From contig JAUMIR010000005.1 of assembly GCA_030847615.1 (NCBI GenBank), positions 171,892,596 to 171,956,595 on the forward strand: DNA of 64,000 nt. The letters run 5' to 3'. Below are positions 34,003-44,881 of this stretch, in pieces. Below the pieces are notes generated by a model that was not told where the DNA came from, ran no database searches, and saw only the letters and a list, made by a program, of their open reading frames with translations. Both the position numbers and the translations under genes were made by a program. The stretch's first letter is position 1; every line of letters begins with the position of its first letter. The stretch comes from Gambelia wislizenii (taxonomy: Eukaryota > Chordata > Lepidosauria > Squamata > Crotaphytidae).

Positions 34003-34600
34003 CACAATCTCTCTGGCTTCTTCGCAAACGAAGATTCAGGAAGGACTCATCCCGCGCTTTCTGCAAGCGCGCTGATGACTAAAAAGGCCAATCCGAGATA
34101 AACAAGTCCGGTTGCAAAAAGCACAGCAGAAGGTCTCCTTGGGTGATGTTTTTGGGTTGTGATTCTTTCTGCGTTGTCGTTTCTCTTCAAGACTTGTTCG
34201 TTGTGAGTTCTCAAATAAGGCTGCAGCATTGTGGATTGTGCGTCTCCATGCCTCCCGATGTGAGGCCAGGGCGGACCACTGTTGGTGATCAATTTGGCCA
34301 AGCCTGAGATGTTGTTTCAGGGAGTCTTTGTATTGCTTTTTTGGAGCGCCCCTCTTACGCTGACCCGTGGCGAGTTCACCGTAGAGTAGTATTTTTGGGA
34401 GGCAATGGTCCTCCATCCTAGAAACGTGCCCTGCCCAGCGCAGCTGTGTTCTCAATATCATGGCCTCAATGCTGGTGATCCCTGCTTGCTCAAGGACAGC
34501 AACATTAGTCACATAGTCAGTCCAGTGTATATTTAGGATTGTGCGTAGACAGCGCTGGTGAAAGCGCTCGAGGAATCGTAGGTGGTGGTATACACAGTAA
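34003..34600 (-). pseudogene. Non-LTR retrotransposon ORF2 C-terminus with zinc knuckle, copy 2
   Basis: Minus-strand frame ending at 34036: HLRFLERFHQRCLRTILNIH, VTNVAVLEQAGITS, LRTQLRWAGHVSRMED, LLYGELATGQRKRGAPKK, ALASHREAWRRTIHNAAALF, then a Cys/His knuckle CAFCNRTC...GLFSHQRAC and the C-terminus RKRGMSPS. The open frame runs on to 34761, but the first ~70 residues beyond the family block look like flanking sequence. This is the C-terminal domain after the reverse transcriptase. No RT catalytic box is present, so it is 5'-truncated and inactive. Copy 1 is at 11576-12365. Confidence 0.85.
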
Positions 34601-34929
34601 ACCTCACTAACAAACTCAATAGCAATATCTCCAACATCCATCAACACTCCTCTTTGTCCACAACACCAGGCTACACACAATGCATTGTGTGCTTTTGCTA
34701 TATAGGAGTGTTTGATAGTCAACCCTCTGCCTAGCCACAGCTGTGAACAAACCCATTTCAACTGTGCTAATCTGTGGTCTGTTGCTCTAACATTTTTCCT
34801 TTTTCACTTAAAGCAATATTACCCTGACATGTCTTTGTCTTTCACCCCAATTGCCAGCTGAACAGATCTTCATTGCTCAATGAGGCTGCTGGCAGTTAAT
34901 GTAGGTTTGGTGGCTTGGGCCAGGAGACC
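34601..34929. other. Intron sequence, nothing recognised
   Basis: No repeat or gene recognised. Confidence 0.5.
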
Positions 34930-35125
34930 TTACTTAGTAACACATTTGTAACTAAGCAGAGAGGAAGAAGTGGAATCTTGCCCTTTCCCTATAGACTCAG
35001 GCAAATGCAAACTGTTGCAGTCTCTCCTAGTTTGTGCATTTTTCCTTATTAATAAACTTTGCCATCTAGCCCATGTTCTGATGTTGCCTGTAGTCCCAGT
35101 TTTCATCTATGAAATGTTGGAGGGT
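34930..35125 (+). repeat. Dispersed repeat D, copy 2
   Basis: CCCTTTCCCTATAGACTCAG, TAGTTTGTGCATTTTTCC, AAACTTTGCCATCTAGCC, TTCTGATGTTGCCTG. Collinear with 1661-1885. Confidence 0.6.
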
Positions 35126-35234
35126 AAGCTACCATGTTCACTGCCAAATTGTACCAATTGCAATTTAAATTGTAGCAGAGGGCAAAAAGGTAAAGCTACT
35201 AACTATGCGCCGCTGCCATTTGATTATAGATCCT

Positions 35235-35285
35235 ATGCAAATGCAAATGGCCATTCTAACCTATGCATTCTATGCAAATGCAAAT
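35235..35285. promoter_or_regulatory. Cluster of four ATGCAAAT octamers
   Basis: Exact ATGCAAAT at 35235, 35241, 35272 and 35278, two overlapping pairs 37 bp apart. ATGCAAAT is the POU/Oct consensus. A duplication (CTATGCAAATGCAAATG twice) explains the clustering, so function is unproven. Confidence 0.4.
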
Positions 35286-35685
35286 GCATGTCAGCTGTAA
35301 GATTGTGGGAGTAGCAGTAACATTTCCAAATTCTGGTGGCAGCAGAAAGAAAGATAAGCATTGAGATCCTTAAATTACTGACATTCTGAAAACATAATTA
35401 TAGTGTGAGGGTCCCAAATGCTGCTATTCCTTTTTGTGTGATAGGAAAAAGATATGCAAGGATCATGCCTTGCACTAGGAATATTTATATTTTACATTCT
35501 GTCTTCATTTCCACTTAATGTATACATATGTTGGGACAATTCTGAGAAAAGCAATTGTTAAGAATGACATATTTTCACATCCTATCCTGGCAGGCAAGGA
35601 AGATGACCTTGCTTGAGTTAAACTGATTTTCAATGAATCAGATAGGGATATTCTATTTTGCAAAGTCATACTATTCAGTGTTCTA

Positions 35686-36233
35686 GGGCTTGTCTACATG
35701 GGCAATACACCCTGTTTTGCCCCCCATCTCAGAGCCCTGCAATCCTGATGACACAGGAGATTTTCCCTATTCTGCCCCTGGGTAGTCCTCATCACCCACA
35801 GGGCAGATAGGGGGCTCAGACAGGGGGAAAGGAAAAGTTGGGCCTGATGCACCATTATAAGAAAATACCTGGTTTACTTCATTTCCTCCAGAAGGAAATT
35901 GATTGGGCCTTGTGTGTCTTCAGGAGCCTGTCCTGGCAGGCCAGTCCTTGCTGCTGCCACCACCTCCCTGGCTCTCCCAGAAGGCAAGAAGCAGACCCTC
36001 TTCATGTGACCAAGGCTGGTCACATGCAGGGGGCCTCAGTCACATGTTGCAGGCTCACTTCCTGCCTTCTGAGACAGCAAGGAATATGACAGCAGTTGTT
36101 GCAATGGGCTGGGCTGGCATGCCTGTTAGGACTTCCTCCCATTCCACAGAGGGAACAGAGGAACAATGGGTCTGATCCATGGCCAGGAAACGCCAGTGGG
36201 AAGCAGTGTATCCTGCATCATGTAGATGAGCCC
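35686..36233. mobile_element. MITE family A, copy 2
   Basis: GGGCTTGTCTACATGGG at the left and CATGTAGATGAGCCC at the right. The interior has TGACCAAGGCTGGTCACATG, also in copies 3 and (diverged) 5. Flanks CTA/ATA give no clean duplication. Confidence 0.75.
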
Positions 36234-36278
36234 ATAAAGTGTGTGGAAGTACTTTTAAATCCTGCATTCTGAGTCCCA

Positions 36279-36611
36279 GGTCTTTTTCAGATGCTCTAAA
36301 AACCCCTGTGGAGGTCGGGAGGAGGACGGCACTATCCTGCTTCCAGCAATCAATTTCGCATGACACCGTCCTCCTCTTATCTTTCATTCGTGCTTCCTCC
36401 GTGCTGGAGGGAATGAGAAAGGCATCACTTTTCATTGACAGAAACTTCCATCAATGAAAAGCAGTGCCTTTCTCATCTCTCCAGCATGGACAAAGCATGA
36501 ATGAAGGATGGGAGAAAGACGGGGCATGTGAAATTGATCGCTGGAAGCAGGACAGTACAGTCCTCCTCCCAACCTCCGTGGGGGTTGTTTAGAGCATCTG
36601 AAAATGTCACC
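36279..36611. mobile_element. Full-length palindromic MITE, copy FB2
   Basis: GGTCTTTTTCAGATGCTCTA at the left and TAGAGCATCTGAAAATGTCA at the right. Arms carry GGAGGAGGACGGCACTATCC and its inverse, and the central hairpin is TTTTCATTGAC...ATCAATGAAAA. It is a diverged sister of FB1 and FB3, lying 45 bp from the right end of MITE A copy 2. Confidence 0.75.
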
Positions 36612-37156
36612 AGTTTCAACCCATGGCATCTAGAGTTTTAAAAAAGATCAGGTAAGATGTGATGGGAAAGATCATTAGACTCAGAATCCTGGACAGAGGC
36701 TACCAGCCAGAGTAAACAATATTGGTGTGGTTGGAAAATAGTCTGATCTAGTATAAAGAAACTTCCAGAGCTCTGCTGGATAGGTCTACTCTGAAGTGAG
36801 TTCCACTGAGCTACATCACATTTCTTTCCAGTAAGTGTGTCTAGAATTAAAGCTTTCCTGTGTAATCCTAAACCTTTGAACTGAAAACAGAAATGGTTTC
36901 TGTTGATGAAGTACCAAGTACACTGATATTGTAAAAATCCACTGAAGTTTTATTAGCAGTACCTTTATTGGCTATACCTTTATTGGTGATACCTTTATTG
37001 GCCAACCAAAATGCTGAATGCTACCTGGATCTCAAGGGACACTACTTTTCTTTGCTAATGGAGTTGACATTTTATTACAAGTTTTTTTTATTGCCCTCTG
37101 TCCCTGGTCCCCATATGGCCAGGAAGGGGAGATGGCCTTTGTCTGCATTGAGATCC
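36612..37156. other. Intron sequence, minor repeats
   Basis: A worn CCTATGCA-type unit near 36785-36870, and three tandem TACCTTTATTGG units at about 36960-37002. Nothing else. Confidence 0.5.
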
Positions 37157-37164
37157 CTCTAGAA

Positions 37165-37352
37165 CAGCCTTTCTCAACCTTTTTATCCTGGAGGAACCCT
37201 TGAAATAATTTTCAGGTCTCAGGGAACCCCTGCGTAAACATTATTCTATATACTGCTATTGCTTTCCCCACACAATCACAATCTCTTGAAGAACCCCAAG
37301 CAACCTCTTGGGGAACCCTAGGGTTCCAGCGAATCCTGGTTGAGAAACACTG
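37165..37352. mobile_element. Complete hAT MITE with 8-bp target duplication
   Basis: TIRs CAGCCTTTCTCAACC and GGTTGAGAAACACTG. The perfect 8-bp duplication CTCTAGAA lies at 37157-37164 and 37353-37360. At 188 bp it has no coding capacity. The 8-bp duplication and CAG ends are diagnostic of hAT. Confidence 0.93.
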
Positions 37353-37731
37353 CTCTAGAACAACTGGACTACAGCAGAAACAACATCTGATACAAAATGT
37401 AGACCTGTGATTCTGCCATCATCACTTCTCTTCTCCTGTATGGTTTTTTAAACATCTTTTGCCTGATGAAGAAGCAAGTGGATCTTTGAATGTTTGCATG
37501 ATGTGTTTTGCTGCATTTTGGTTGGCCAATAAAGGAGCTGCTCTTTTGTGGATTTTAGATTTTGTTGCATTTTAATATTGTGCAACACACTGATATCTGG
37601 GTAAAGGGAGCGAATTTGATTGTGTGCTATTTTTCTTGTCAGGCCTCTCTTTATCGAGCATTATATATTGCTATACTCTGAGAGAAAAGCCAGGATATTT
37701 CTGCTATGGCTTTGTGCTCCTATTCGTCAAA

Positions 37732-37780
<49 letters not shown>

Positions 37781-39300
37781 AATCTTTGCCTTGGTATTTC
37801 TCTGCACTGGGTATTTGAATTTTCTGATTGTTACTTTTGATCTGTAGTCATTGGCATTAATACCTTGGGGTCTGTTTTGCCACTTGTCCTTCTGTTGGTG
37901 TGATACCAGCTTCCCTTTGGGGTAGAAAATGCTGACTCTAGCCTGACAAATCCACTGTAAAGTCCCTACGGGTGCCCCTGTCAGTAGACTTCACTGATTT
38001 CAGGGTTCCCTCTAGCTATGGAATTGCTTTCTGCCTTTAGTCCTCAGTAATGTAAATGCTTTCCTCCAGGCACACTAACCTTTCCGTTTCTTTCTGGAGC
38101 ATATATTGCTTCTAGGAAGAGAGGTCTTTTTTGTTTTCTTCTTCTTTTTTAAAATGCATAACACTCAGGACTGAATTTTTGCCTCTCACCAAATATGACA
38201 TTTTTGACACAACAATGCTAATATGGAACAACAGTTGATGAAAAGTAAGATATAGAAATGGAAGGAGAGTGAAACACTATCAGTTCTGACATATCAGCCT
38301 TAATAAAGGAAGATAATTTAGTTTGTTTTGAGACAATTTAGTTCTTTCCTTGTGCCAGGAAACTCTCTGAAGTTTGTGTGTACAGGCGGTAGGGACAGGG
38401 TGGATATCACATGGAACTTTATTCTAGCATCCCAGTACAGAGCATTTTATAAGGTATGTTATTTCTTTTAAAAAATAAATAAATCCTGAACAACCTATGA
38501 CCATATGGTGGGACAAAAGACAGTTGGTAATGCATCTAGTTTGAGACACTTTTCTGATCCTACCCAGCTCTGATTTTTATTTATAGACCATATACTAATA
38601 GCTGCTCCCAGCCCCTCCAAAAACCTCCTATTTCTGCAGCCTACAGAGGTACCGGTAAGCGGGAGCTCATGAAAGGTCTCAGTATGGAAGTGGGGACTGT
38701 ATGGCACTAGAGTTGCCTGTTCAGGATTGTCCCTTGTCCTGAGGTTTCTGGGCCAAAACCTGAGCCATAATGATGGCCCCTGGTGGTGCCATTGAGCATT
38801 ATGCATTAACCACGGTTGCTGGAAGCATGTCATTCAGAGAAAGAGAGAGCAAACACATATTTTACTGTGTGGAAATTAAGAGAGAAATCGTAGTGAAAGG
38901 GGTTGTTCCCAGATCAATGTGAAAGGATGGTGTTATTTTTTCTCATCTACTTAGGGAGATTAGATCAGGAATATTTAATCTAATGTACTTTATTCTAGAC
39001 AGAAATTGGATGCACAGCAGAGTGGAGGATGAGCCCTGGTGCCACTAAGACTGGGAGAAAAGGAGGAAGCTAAGTAAATCCATAAATTCCCAGAGAGTCT
39101 TTGCAAGTTGTAGCAATGAAGCAATAAATCCTTAGAAACTGGAGCAAGCTGCTGCTCTACTAGATGAGCTAGAGATTTACACGTAGCCCTTTCCTCTTGC
39201 CTAGAGCTAAGTCCACTGAAACTGGAGAACTTTTACTCTTGTCTCCTGCCTGCAGGTGACCCATGAAAACTGAAGGCTCATGGCCAGGCTCTAAGATCTG
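37353..39300. other. Intron sequence with CA/GA microsatellite
   Basis: (CA)n at 37732-37748 joined to (GA)n at 37749-37777. No gene recognised. Confidence 0.6.
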
Positions 39301-39304
39301 GTAC

Positions 39305-39422
39305 CCCTATGTGGTAGTCCAGATGTTCTTGTATGCAGTTCCCATTAATTTCACCCAATGGTAAGGGGGATAGAAGATGTAGTTTGTGACATATGGAGGG
39401 CCACATGTTTCCCACCCTGTCT
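39305..39422. mobile_element. hAT-like MITE fragment
   Basis: TGGTAGTCCAGATGTTCTTG, GCAGTTCCCATTAATTT and GAGGGCCACATGTTTCCCAC ending CCTG. The right terminus is the inverse of the one at 9275. Confidence 0.5.
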
Positions 39423-39449
39423 CAATACATGGCTGTTGGCAGGCTACAT

Positions 39450-39781
39450 ATTGCTTTAAGTATTTGAAGGGGTGTCACGCTGAGGATGGAGCAGGCTTGT
39501 TTTCTGCTGCTCCAGAGACTGGAACATGGAGCAATGGGTGCAAGCTCCAGGAACAGAGATTCCACCTCAACATGAGGAGGAACTTTTTGACAGTAAGAGC
39601 TGTTCGGCAGTGGAACACACTCCCTCGGAGCGTGGTGGGGTCTCCTTCCTTGGAGGTCTTTAAACAGAGGCTGGATTGCCATCTGTCGGGGATGCTTTGA
39701 TCAAGATTTCCTGCATGGCAGGGGGGTTGGACTGGATGGCCCTCGTGGTCTCTTCCAATTCTGCAATTCTATGATTCTATG
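39450..39781 (+). mobile_element. CR1 LINE 3' fragment
   Basis: Plus strand: FKYLKGCHAEDGAGLFSAAP, RFHLNMRRNFLTVRAV, NTLPRSVVGSPSLEVFKQRL, HLSGML then stop at about 39700. The 3' UTR ends TGCAATTCTATGATTCTATG. 5'-truncated. Confidence 0.93.
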
Positions 39782-40004
39782 AGTCAGAAGTTGTGCAGGC
39801 CTGATTGAAATGAGTGCTTCTATATAGGTGGCTTTCAACAGAGTTAAAACAGGGTACAGCTAAAAAAAAAAGCTGATAAAATTTTTAAAAGCAATTTTAA
39901 AACATATATTAAATCACCAATATTTTTTTACAAAAAGATAAGACCACTTAAAAACCATTAAAAGATCTTTCTGCACAGCCAGTTAATAGTAAAAAACCTG
40001 TTTC
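39782..40004. other. AT-rich intron sequence
   Basis: Runs of A and T and no recognised repeat beyond a possible LINE tail (TAAAACAGGGTACAGC). Confidence 0.4.
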
Positions 40005-40226
40005 AGTAGCATTAGCAATAGCATTGATATTTCTATACTGCTTATCCAAAGCGCTCCCTAAGCGGTTTACAATTTTGTTAGCTAATTGCCTCCAACAAGC
40101 TGGGTACTCATTTTACTGACCTATAGAAGGATGGAAGGCTGAGTCAACCTTGGAGCCCTCTGGGATTGAACTCATAACGTTGTGGTGTGCAGTACTAACA
40201 TTTAACCACTGCACCACCAGGGCTCT
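40005..40226 (-). mobile_element. Second tRNA-derived SINE type
   Basis: GCAATAGCATTGATATTTCT, AAGCGGTTTACAATTTTGTT, TGGGTACTCATTTTACTGAC, GGAAGGCTGAGTCAACCTTG, then GGGATTGAACTCATAAC (B-box-like in reverse) and TTAACCACTGCACCACCAGG (A-box side). Distinct from the SINEs at 10873, 17481 and 22211. Confidence 0.75.
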
Positions 40227-40650
40227 CTGGTGCCTTTACCTGACAGCAGAAGGAGAGCAGAGTGAGCCAGCTTGGCTTCCTATGGGAGGGAATTCCACAG
40301 CCTGGGAGCAGACACCCTATCCCATGTCCTCACCAGATGAGCCCGTGACAATAGTATTATGAGTCTCTGACACTAGTAAGAAAAACTCCTCCTTCAAAAA
40401 CCTTGAGTCAGGCAGGTTTGTATAGGGAGATACAGTTATATGGCAGGATAGCCTGGACCTAAGCCATATAGGCCTTTATAATGTTATTACCAGAACTTTG
40501 ATTTGTGTCTTGAAATGAACTGGTAGCCAGTGAAGTTGTTTTAATAAGGGAGTTTTAGGTTCCGTGTAACCAGGCCTGGATAGTACTCTGGCCATAGCAT
40601 TTTGGTCCTGTTGAAATTTCTGGACAGTTTCCCAAAGCAGCCCCTCACAA
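40227..40650. repeat. Unclassified interspersed repeat
   Basis: Blocks such as GAGGGAATTCCACAGCCTGG, GATAGCCTGGACCTAAGCCA, GGTAGCCAGTGAAG and CTGTTGAAATTTCTGGACAG recur in reptile introns in my recollection. The class could not be decided; no ends found. Confidence 0.45.
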
Positions 40651-43035
40651 TTATGAGTTACAGTAATGCAAATGGAATATAATAGTCAAGGAGGCATGAG
40701 TCAGGCCAATTATATGTAATTTAACTGTTTGTCTTTCAAACTGTGTGCCTTGCTTGGTGCATGCTCTAGTTCTCAGAACCACCTTCTTAGTGGTAGCTAA
40801 TGGCTTCCATGTCAATGGGGTAGTGAATCCACTCTGGGTTTCTGTCCAAACTTTTTTAATGAGCTATCCATTGTGCTAAACCTATTTGGGGATACCACAT
40901 CCTGTAAGCCTCAGAAACATGGAAAAGCTTTCACTGAGGTGTGTGTGTTTTTCAGAACAAGTTTTGGGAGGTGTAAAATGCTTCTTTTGTCAACAATGTT
41001 GGGTCCAACACAATTTTTCCCCATCCTCAATAGACAGGAGAAAGCTACTATAGAGTTAAGATTGCAGCCTGCATGGACACTTCCTGTAGGACCAAGGCAA
41101 GGAGGTATAGCAGGTTCCCCACTGAACCAAAAGAAATATTGCTAAATTTCAAGAAAACTGAAACCCTTGTAGTTCCCTTGAAATTCCTACAGTGTTTAGT
41201 CTACAGTAGGGACCTCCAAATTCACCTTGAAATGTCACTTTAGACATAGAAAAGGGTGTTAACTATAGCTAATAGTTCATTCCTCAGGCTTAGCAAAAGT
41301 ATTGTTCCGAAAGCGGGGATAAGCACTTACATTTCTAACCTGAGAGCAAACCCTCAGACTTGATGAGGAGCTTGTGAAAATGTAACAGGACAGTATGTCT
41401 CTTCATCCGCATAGTTCCATGACTACACAGCCAGAGAAATTCAGCTCATGTCAGCTGCATGGCTGAACTCATTTGGGGCATCTTAGATGTTATTATTCTT
41501 GACACATGTTAACCTCTGCTTCCTAGCAGCATCACAGAAAGCATTCCACAGCCATTATGAGAAGCTGAAGTCTTTGCCGATATCAACAATTATGTTGATT
41601 TTCCTAATGAATACAAAACACGTGAACAAGAATATTCATCTATAGTATTTTTTTAAAAGACCAATGATGTTTTATTCATTTAGCTACAGTAGGTGCACTC
41701 CACTCACAAGTATTTCTTCAAGACAAATGTGTGGATTTAGCAACTTTGAGTTCTCAGCCATATAACTTCCACAGGAGGGAAACTGTTAAGAACACGCTTG
41801 CAGTCCTTGGCATTTATAAATTAAGAAATCTTCCTTTTGTGATTAATAATGAATCTCTTCTTAGAACTGGGTCATTTCCCAGTGAATGCTGTACACGTGT
41901 GCTACTCTACATCTACTGACAAGCTACCTTGGTGGCAGGGCCTAGAATATGCCTTGTCTTAAGACAGAAATAGATTTTGGGTTTGGGATATAAATTATTT
42001 TTGAAAGTAAGCTCACTTCCAGGCCTTTAATCAGACATGCTCTGAAAATGCTACTACCTAACTGCAAAGGATACAAAATGCCAAAATAAAGTAAAGACTG
42101 ACATTTGGATTCAGAATAGCCTAGAGCTGGTGCACACTGTTTGAAGTAGCCACTTTCTTGTAGCTGTGGTAGCTTCCTCCTTCTGGGGGAAAAGATTGCA
42201 TTTGCAAGGACATTTTCCCTTTTTCATGACACCACTCAATCCCCTGCTGAAAAGTTTTCCAGTGGAATATAAAATTGCCAAGTCCAAACAACTTGCACCA
42301 TTGATTAGCTGAAAGGGAAACCTAATTTCGCCATACAGACATCTGAAGCAGAATTTAGCTGCTAGTGTACAAAACACAAAGCAACAATATCCCAGCCCTT
42401 AGCTTGTCATATTCACCCACTCCTTCGGGTGGTGATTTTTTCATGTCTCGAGAAAAGAGAGAGTAAACGTGGAGGCAAAAAAAGTACTGTTGTCATTAAA
42501 TGGCATCAGTACTGAACCTAAATACTTCTACTACTGTTACTACTAATAGTAATATACTACTACTATTACCACTAATAGTAAATAACAGTAATGTTTCTTG
42601 TGTAATACTAGATAGGAAATACAGTACTTATTCTCACTAACATCAAAAAGTGACTCTCTATGGACATAACAAAACTCCGTTTGGTTCTCCAGATGCTTTG
42701 GTCTTCAACTCCCAGAAATCTCTCACCATGGCCCATGTTGTCTTAGTGTTTCTGGGGAATGGAGTCCAAAGTGATGGAAAGACCAAAAATTGAGAACTAC
42801 AAAGTTAGAGCATTGTTCCATTTAGCTCAGCATGGTCTCTGTCTAGCTGGCTGAAACTAGCCACAATTCTTTCAGGACTGAATCTTTTTGCCAGTATGGC
42901 ATGTGCACAACCAGTGAATTATATGTACCCCAGATCTACACCTCTGTCCCACTCCCAACAGTCAATAGTATCATGTATCTTTCCCTTCTAAGGGCAGCTT
43001 TCAACTATTGTGTATGTAAAGCAGCAGCCTCCCAC
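40651..43035. other. Intron sequence, minor repeats
   Basis: A TACTACTATTAC-type stretch at 42525-42590, and a segment at 42690-42790 with CAACTCCCAGAAATCTCTCA near the hAT-like AACTCCCA motif. No gene recognised. Confidence 0.5.
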
Positions 43036-43505
43036 TTTTGGAATCATAGAATCTTAATGCTGGAAAATTCCACAAGACTCCATCCCCTGTAATGCAGGGA
43101 TTCACAACTAAAGCAGTCCTGAAAGATGCTCATCCAACCTCTGTTTAAGGACCCCCAAAGAAGGAGAGTCCACCACCCTCCAAGGCTCAACAGTCGTTAG
43201 ATTAAAGAAGTCCTTTCTGGTGCTTAGATGGAATCTCTTGTCATTTGAAACTATTGGTTCACATTCTAGTTTTTGGAGCAGCAGAAAATATTCCATATTC
43301 TTCATAACATCCCTTCAGATATTTAAAAACTGCTATCATGTTTCCTCTGTTTTCTCCAAGCTAAACATACCCCATTCCCAAAGCTGTTACTCATAAAGCT
43401 TGGTTTCCAGACCTTTGCTCATCTTGGCTACCTTTCTCTGTTCATTCCAGCTTGTCAATATCCTTCTTGAACTGTGGTGGATACTGGGATACATTATATT
43501 CCATG

Positions 43506-43880
43506 CAGGGCCGGTTTAACCTGTCTGCCAAATCAGCATTGGCAGGGGGCCCCGAGGTCAAGAGGGGGCCCCGAGGTCAAGAGAGGGCCCCGTGTTGGCC
43601 TCCTTAATATGAAAATAATGGGATTTCTGGTTTAAAATACCATAGAGTTGCCTTGGAGGGCCTAGAAAAGGGCTAGGGAAGACACATTTTCTAGGAAGAC
43701 TCTATGGTAGGTGTGCTGTTTTGTGTCCCATGGATAATGAATCCAGGGATACGGGGGTCCTACTATAATCTGAACATCCTGTACGGTGAATAGGTTAGGT
43801 TACATTGATCTGAGATAAACATATGGGGGCCCCAAAGTAAAGCATTGCAGGGGGCCCCAAAATTCCTTAAACCGGTCCTG
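43506..43880. mobile_element. hAT MITE with 8-bp duplication, inserted in CR1
   Basis: TIRs CAGGGCCGGTTTAA and TTAAACCGGTCCTG. The perfect duplication ATTCCATG lies at 43498-43505 and 43881-43888. Subterminal GGGGGCCCC repeats occur at both ends. The interior at about 43616-43775 looks like a separate Tigger-like piece. Confidence 0.92.
43616..43775. mobile_element. Tigger-like piece inside the hAT
   Basis: AAAATAATGGGATTTCTGG..., GGGCCTAGAAAAGGGCTAGG, then CCAGGGATACGGGGGTCCTA and CTATAA. The right end matches the Tigger-like TIRs at 9405 and 30313. The left end is unclear. Confidence 0.55.
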
Positions 43881-44430
43881 ATTCCATGAGAGGTGTAACC
43901 AAAGCAGAACAGAGTGGCACTACTACTTCCCTTGGTCTGGACACTATACTCCTGCTACAATTGCATTGGCTTTTTTGGATGCTGCATTACATTGTTACTC
44001 ATGTTTAGCTTGTAACATTGTTACTCATATTTAGCTTGTGGTTTACTAAGACCCCCTAGATAGTTTTCACAAGTACTGCTTACAAGCTAGGTGTTACCCA
44101 TCCTGTATTTGTACAGTACATTTCTCCATCCCCCCAGATATAGTACTTTATATTTATCTCTTGAAATTCATATTGTTAGTTTTGGCCCAGCTCTCCAGTC
44201 TGTCAAGGTCATTTTGAATTCTGATCCTGTCCTCTGGGGTTTTTGCTAACCTCCTCCCAATTTGATTTCATCTACAAATTTTATAAGCCTGCCTTCTGTT
44301 CTATTACCTAAGTCATTTGTAAAGTTATTGAACAATACCAGGTCCAAGAGAGAACCCTGAGGCATCCCACTAGTCACTTCTCTCCAGAGTTCTTAGTGAT
44401 ATACACTTGGGTCCATGCCACACTTATGTA

Positions 44431-44881
44431 TGAATGGTCAAATCTATTTGGTTGCTTTCTATAGTGTTAACATTCTTTCAAGCACAAGTTTGCTCCATTC
44501 CATTTCTGTACCAGTTTGTGAATGTCTTAATCCAAATCCTGACATGAGGAGACACTAAGACCAAATCGATATTACACAAATAATCCAGTTTGAAATTGAA
44601 TTATTTGCCATGGCTCCTTCCTATGGAATCCTTGGATTTGTATTTTGAAGAGTGGGATATAAATACCTAAATAAATAAATAAAATCACTTTCCTTGCTGC
44701 CCCTCTGTTGGCAGGTGGAGACTTTTATATTCCATATTCCAACAGGCTTTGAGACTTGACCGTTTCACAAAAGAATAACTTTTTAAAAATGTGCTGTAAT
44801 ATTTTTATCTTTTGCTTCTTAATGGATATATAGACAGTTTAATTGCATTTCACACGTGATATTTTTCATGTTTTTATTTAT
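44431..44881. other. Intron with an AAATA-type LINE tail
   Basis: TTTGAAGAGTGGGATATAAA then AAATAAATAAATAAAA at 44645-44685. Nothing else. Confidence 0.5.

Larger units (their letters stand above)
43040..44430 (-). pseudogene. Older, longer CR1 LINE fragment, split by a hAT
   Basis: The minus strand reads through the CR1 RT region (PQGS-like remnant, then VDEIKLGG in place of FADDTKLGG, RIQNDLDRLESW). Beyond the hAT (43506-43880) it continues to the C-terminus (KRFHLSTRKDFFNL, SPSLGVLKQRLDEHLSGLL, stop at 43108) and 3' UTR (AATCATAGAATCTTAATGC). It is much more diverged than the CR1 copies at 3900, 39450 and 63655, so it is an older subfamily or insertion. Confidence 0.82.

Noticed and set aside
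34602..34761. N-terminal ~55 residues of the 241-codon frame as part of a host gene
   Set aside because: The second LINE copy at 12200 continues differently upstream (YGSETW-type sequence), so this stretch looks like flanking intron that happens to be open.
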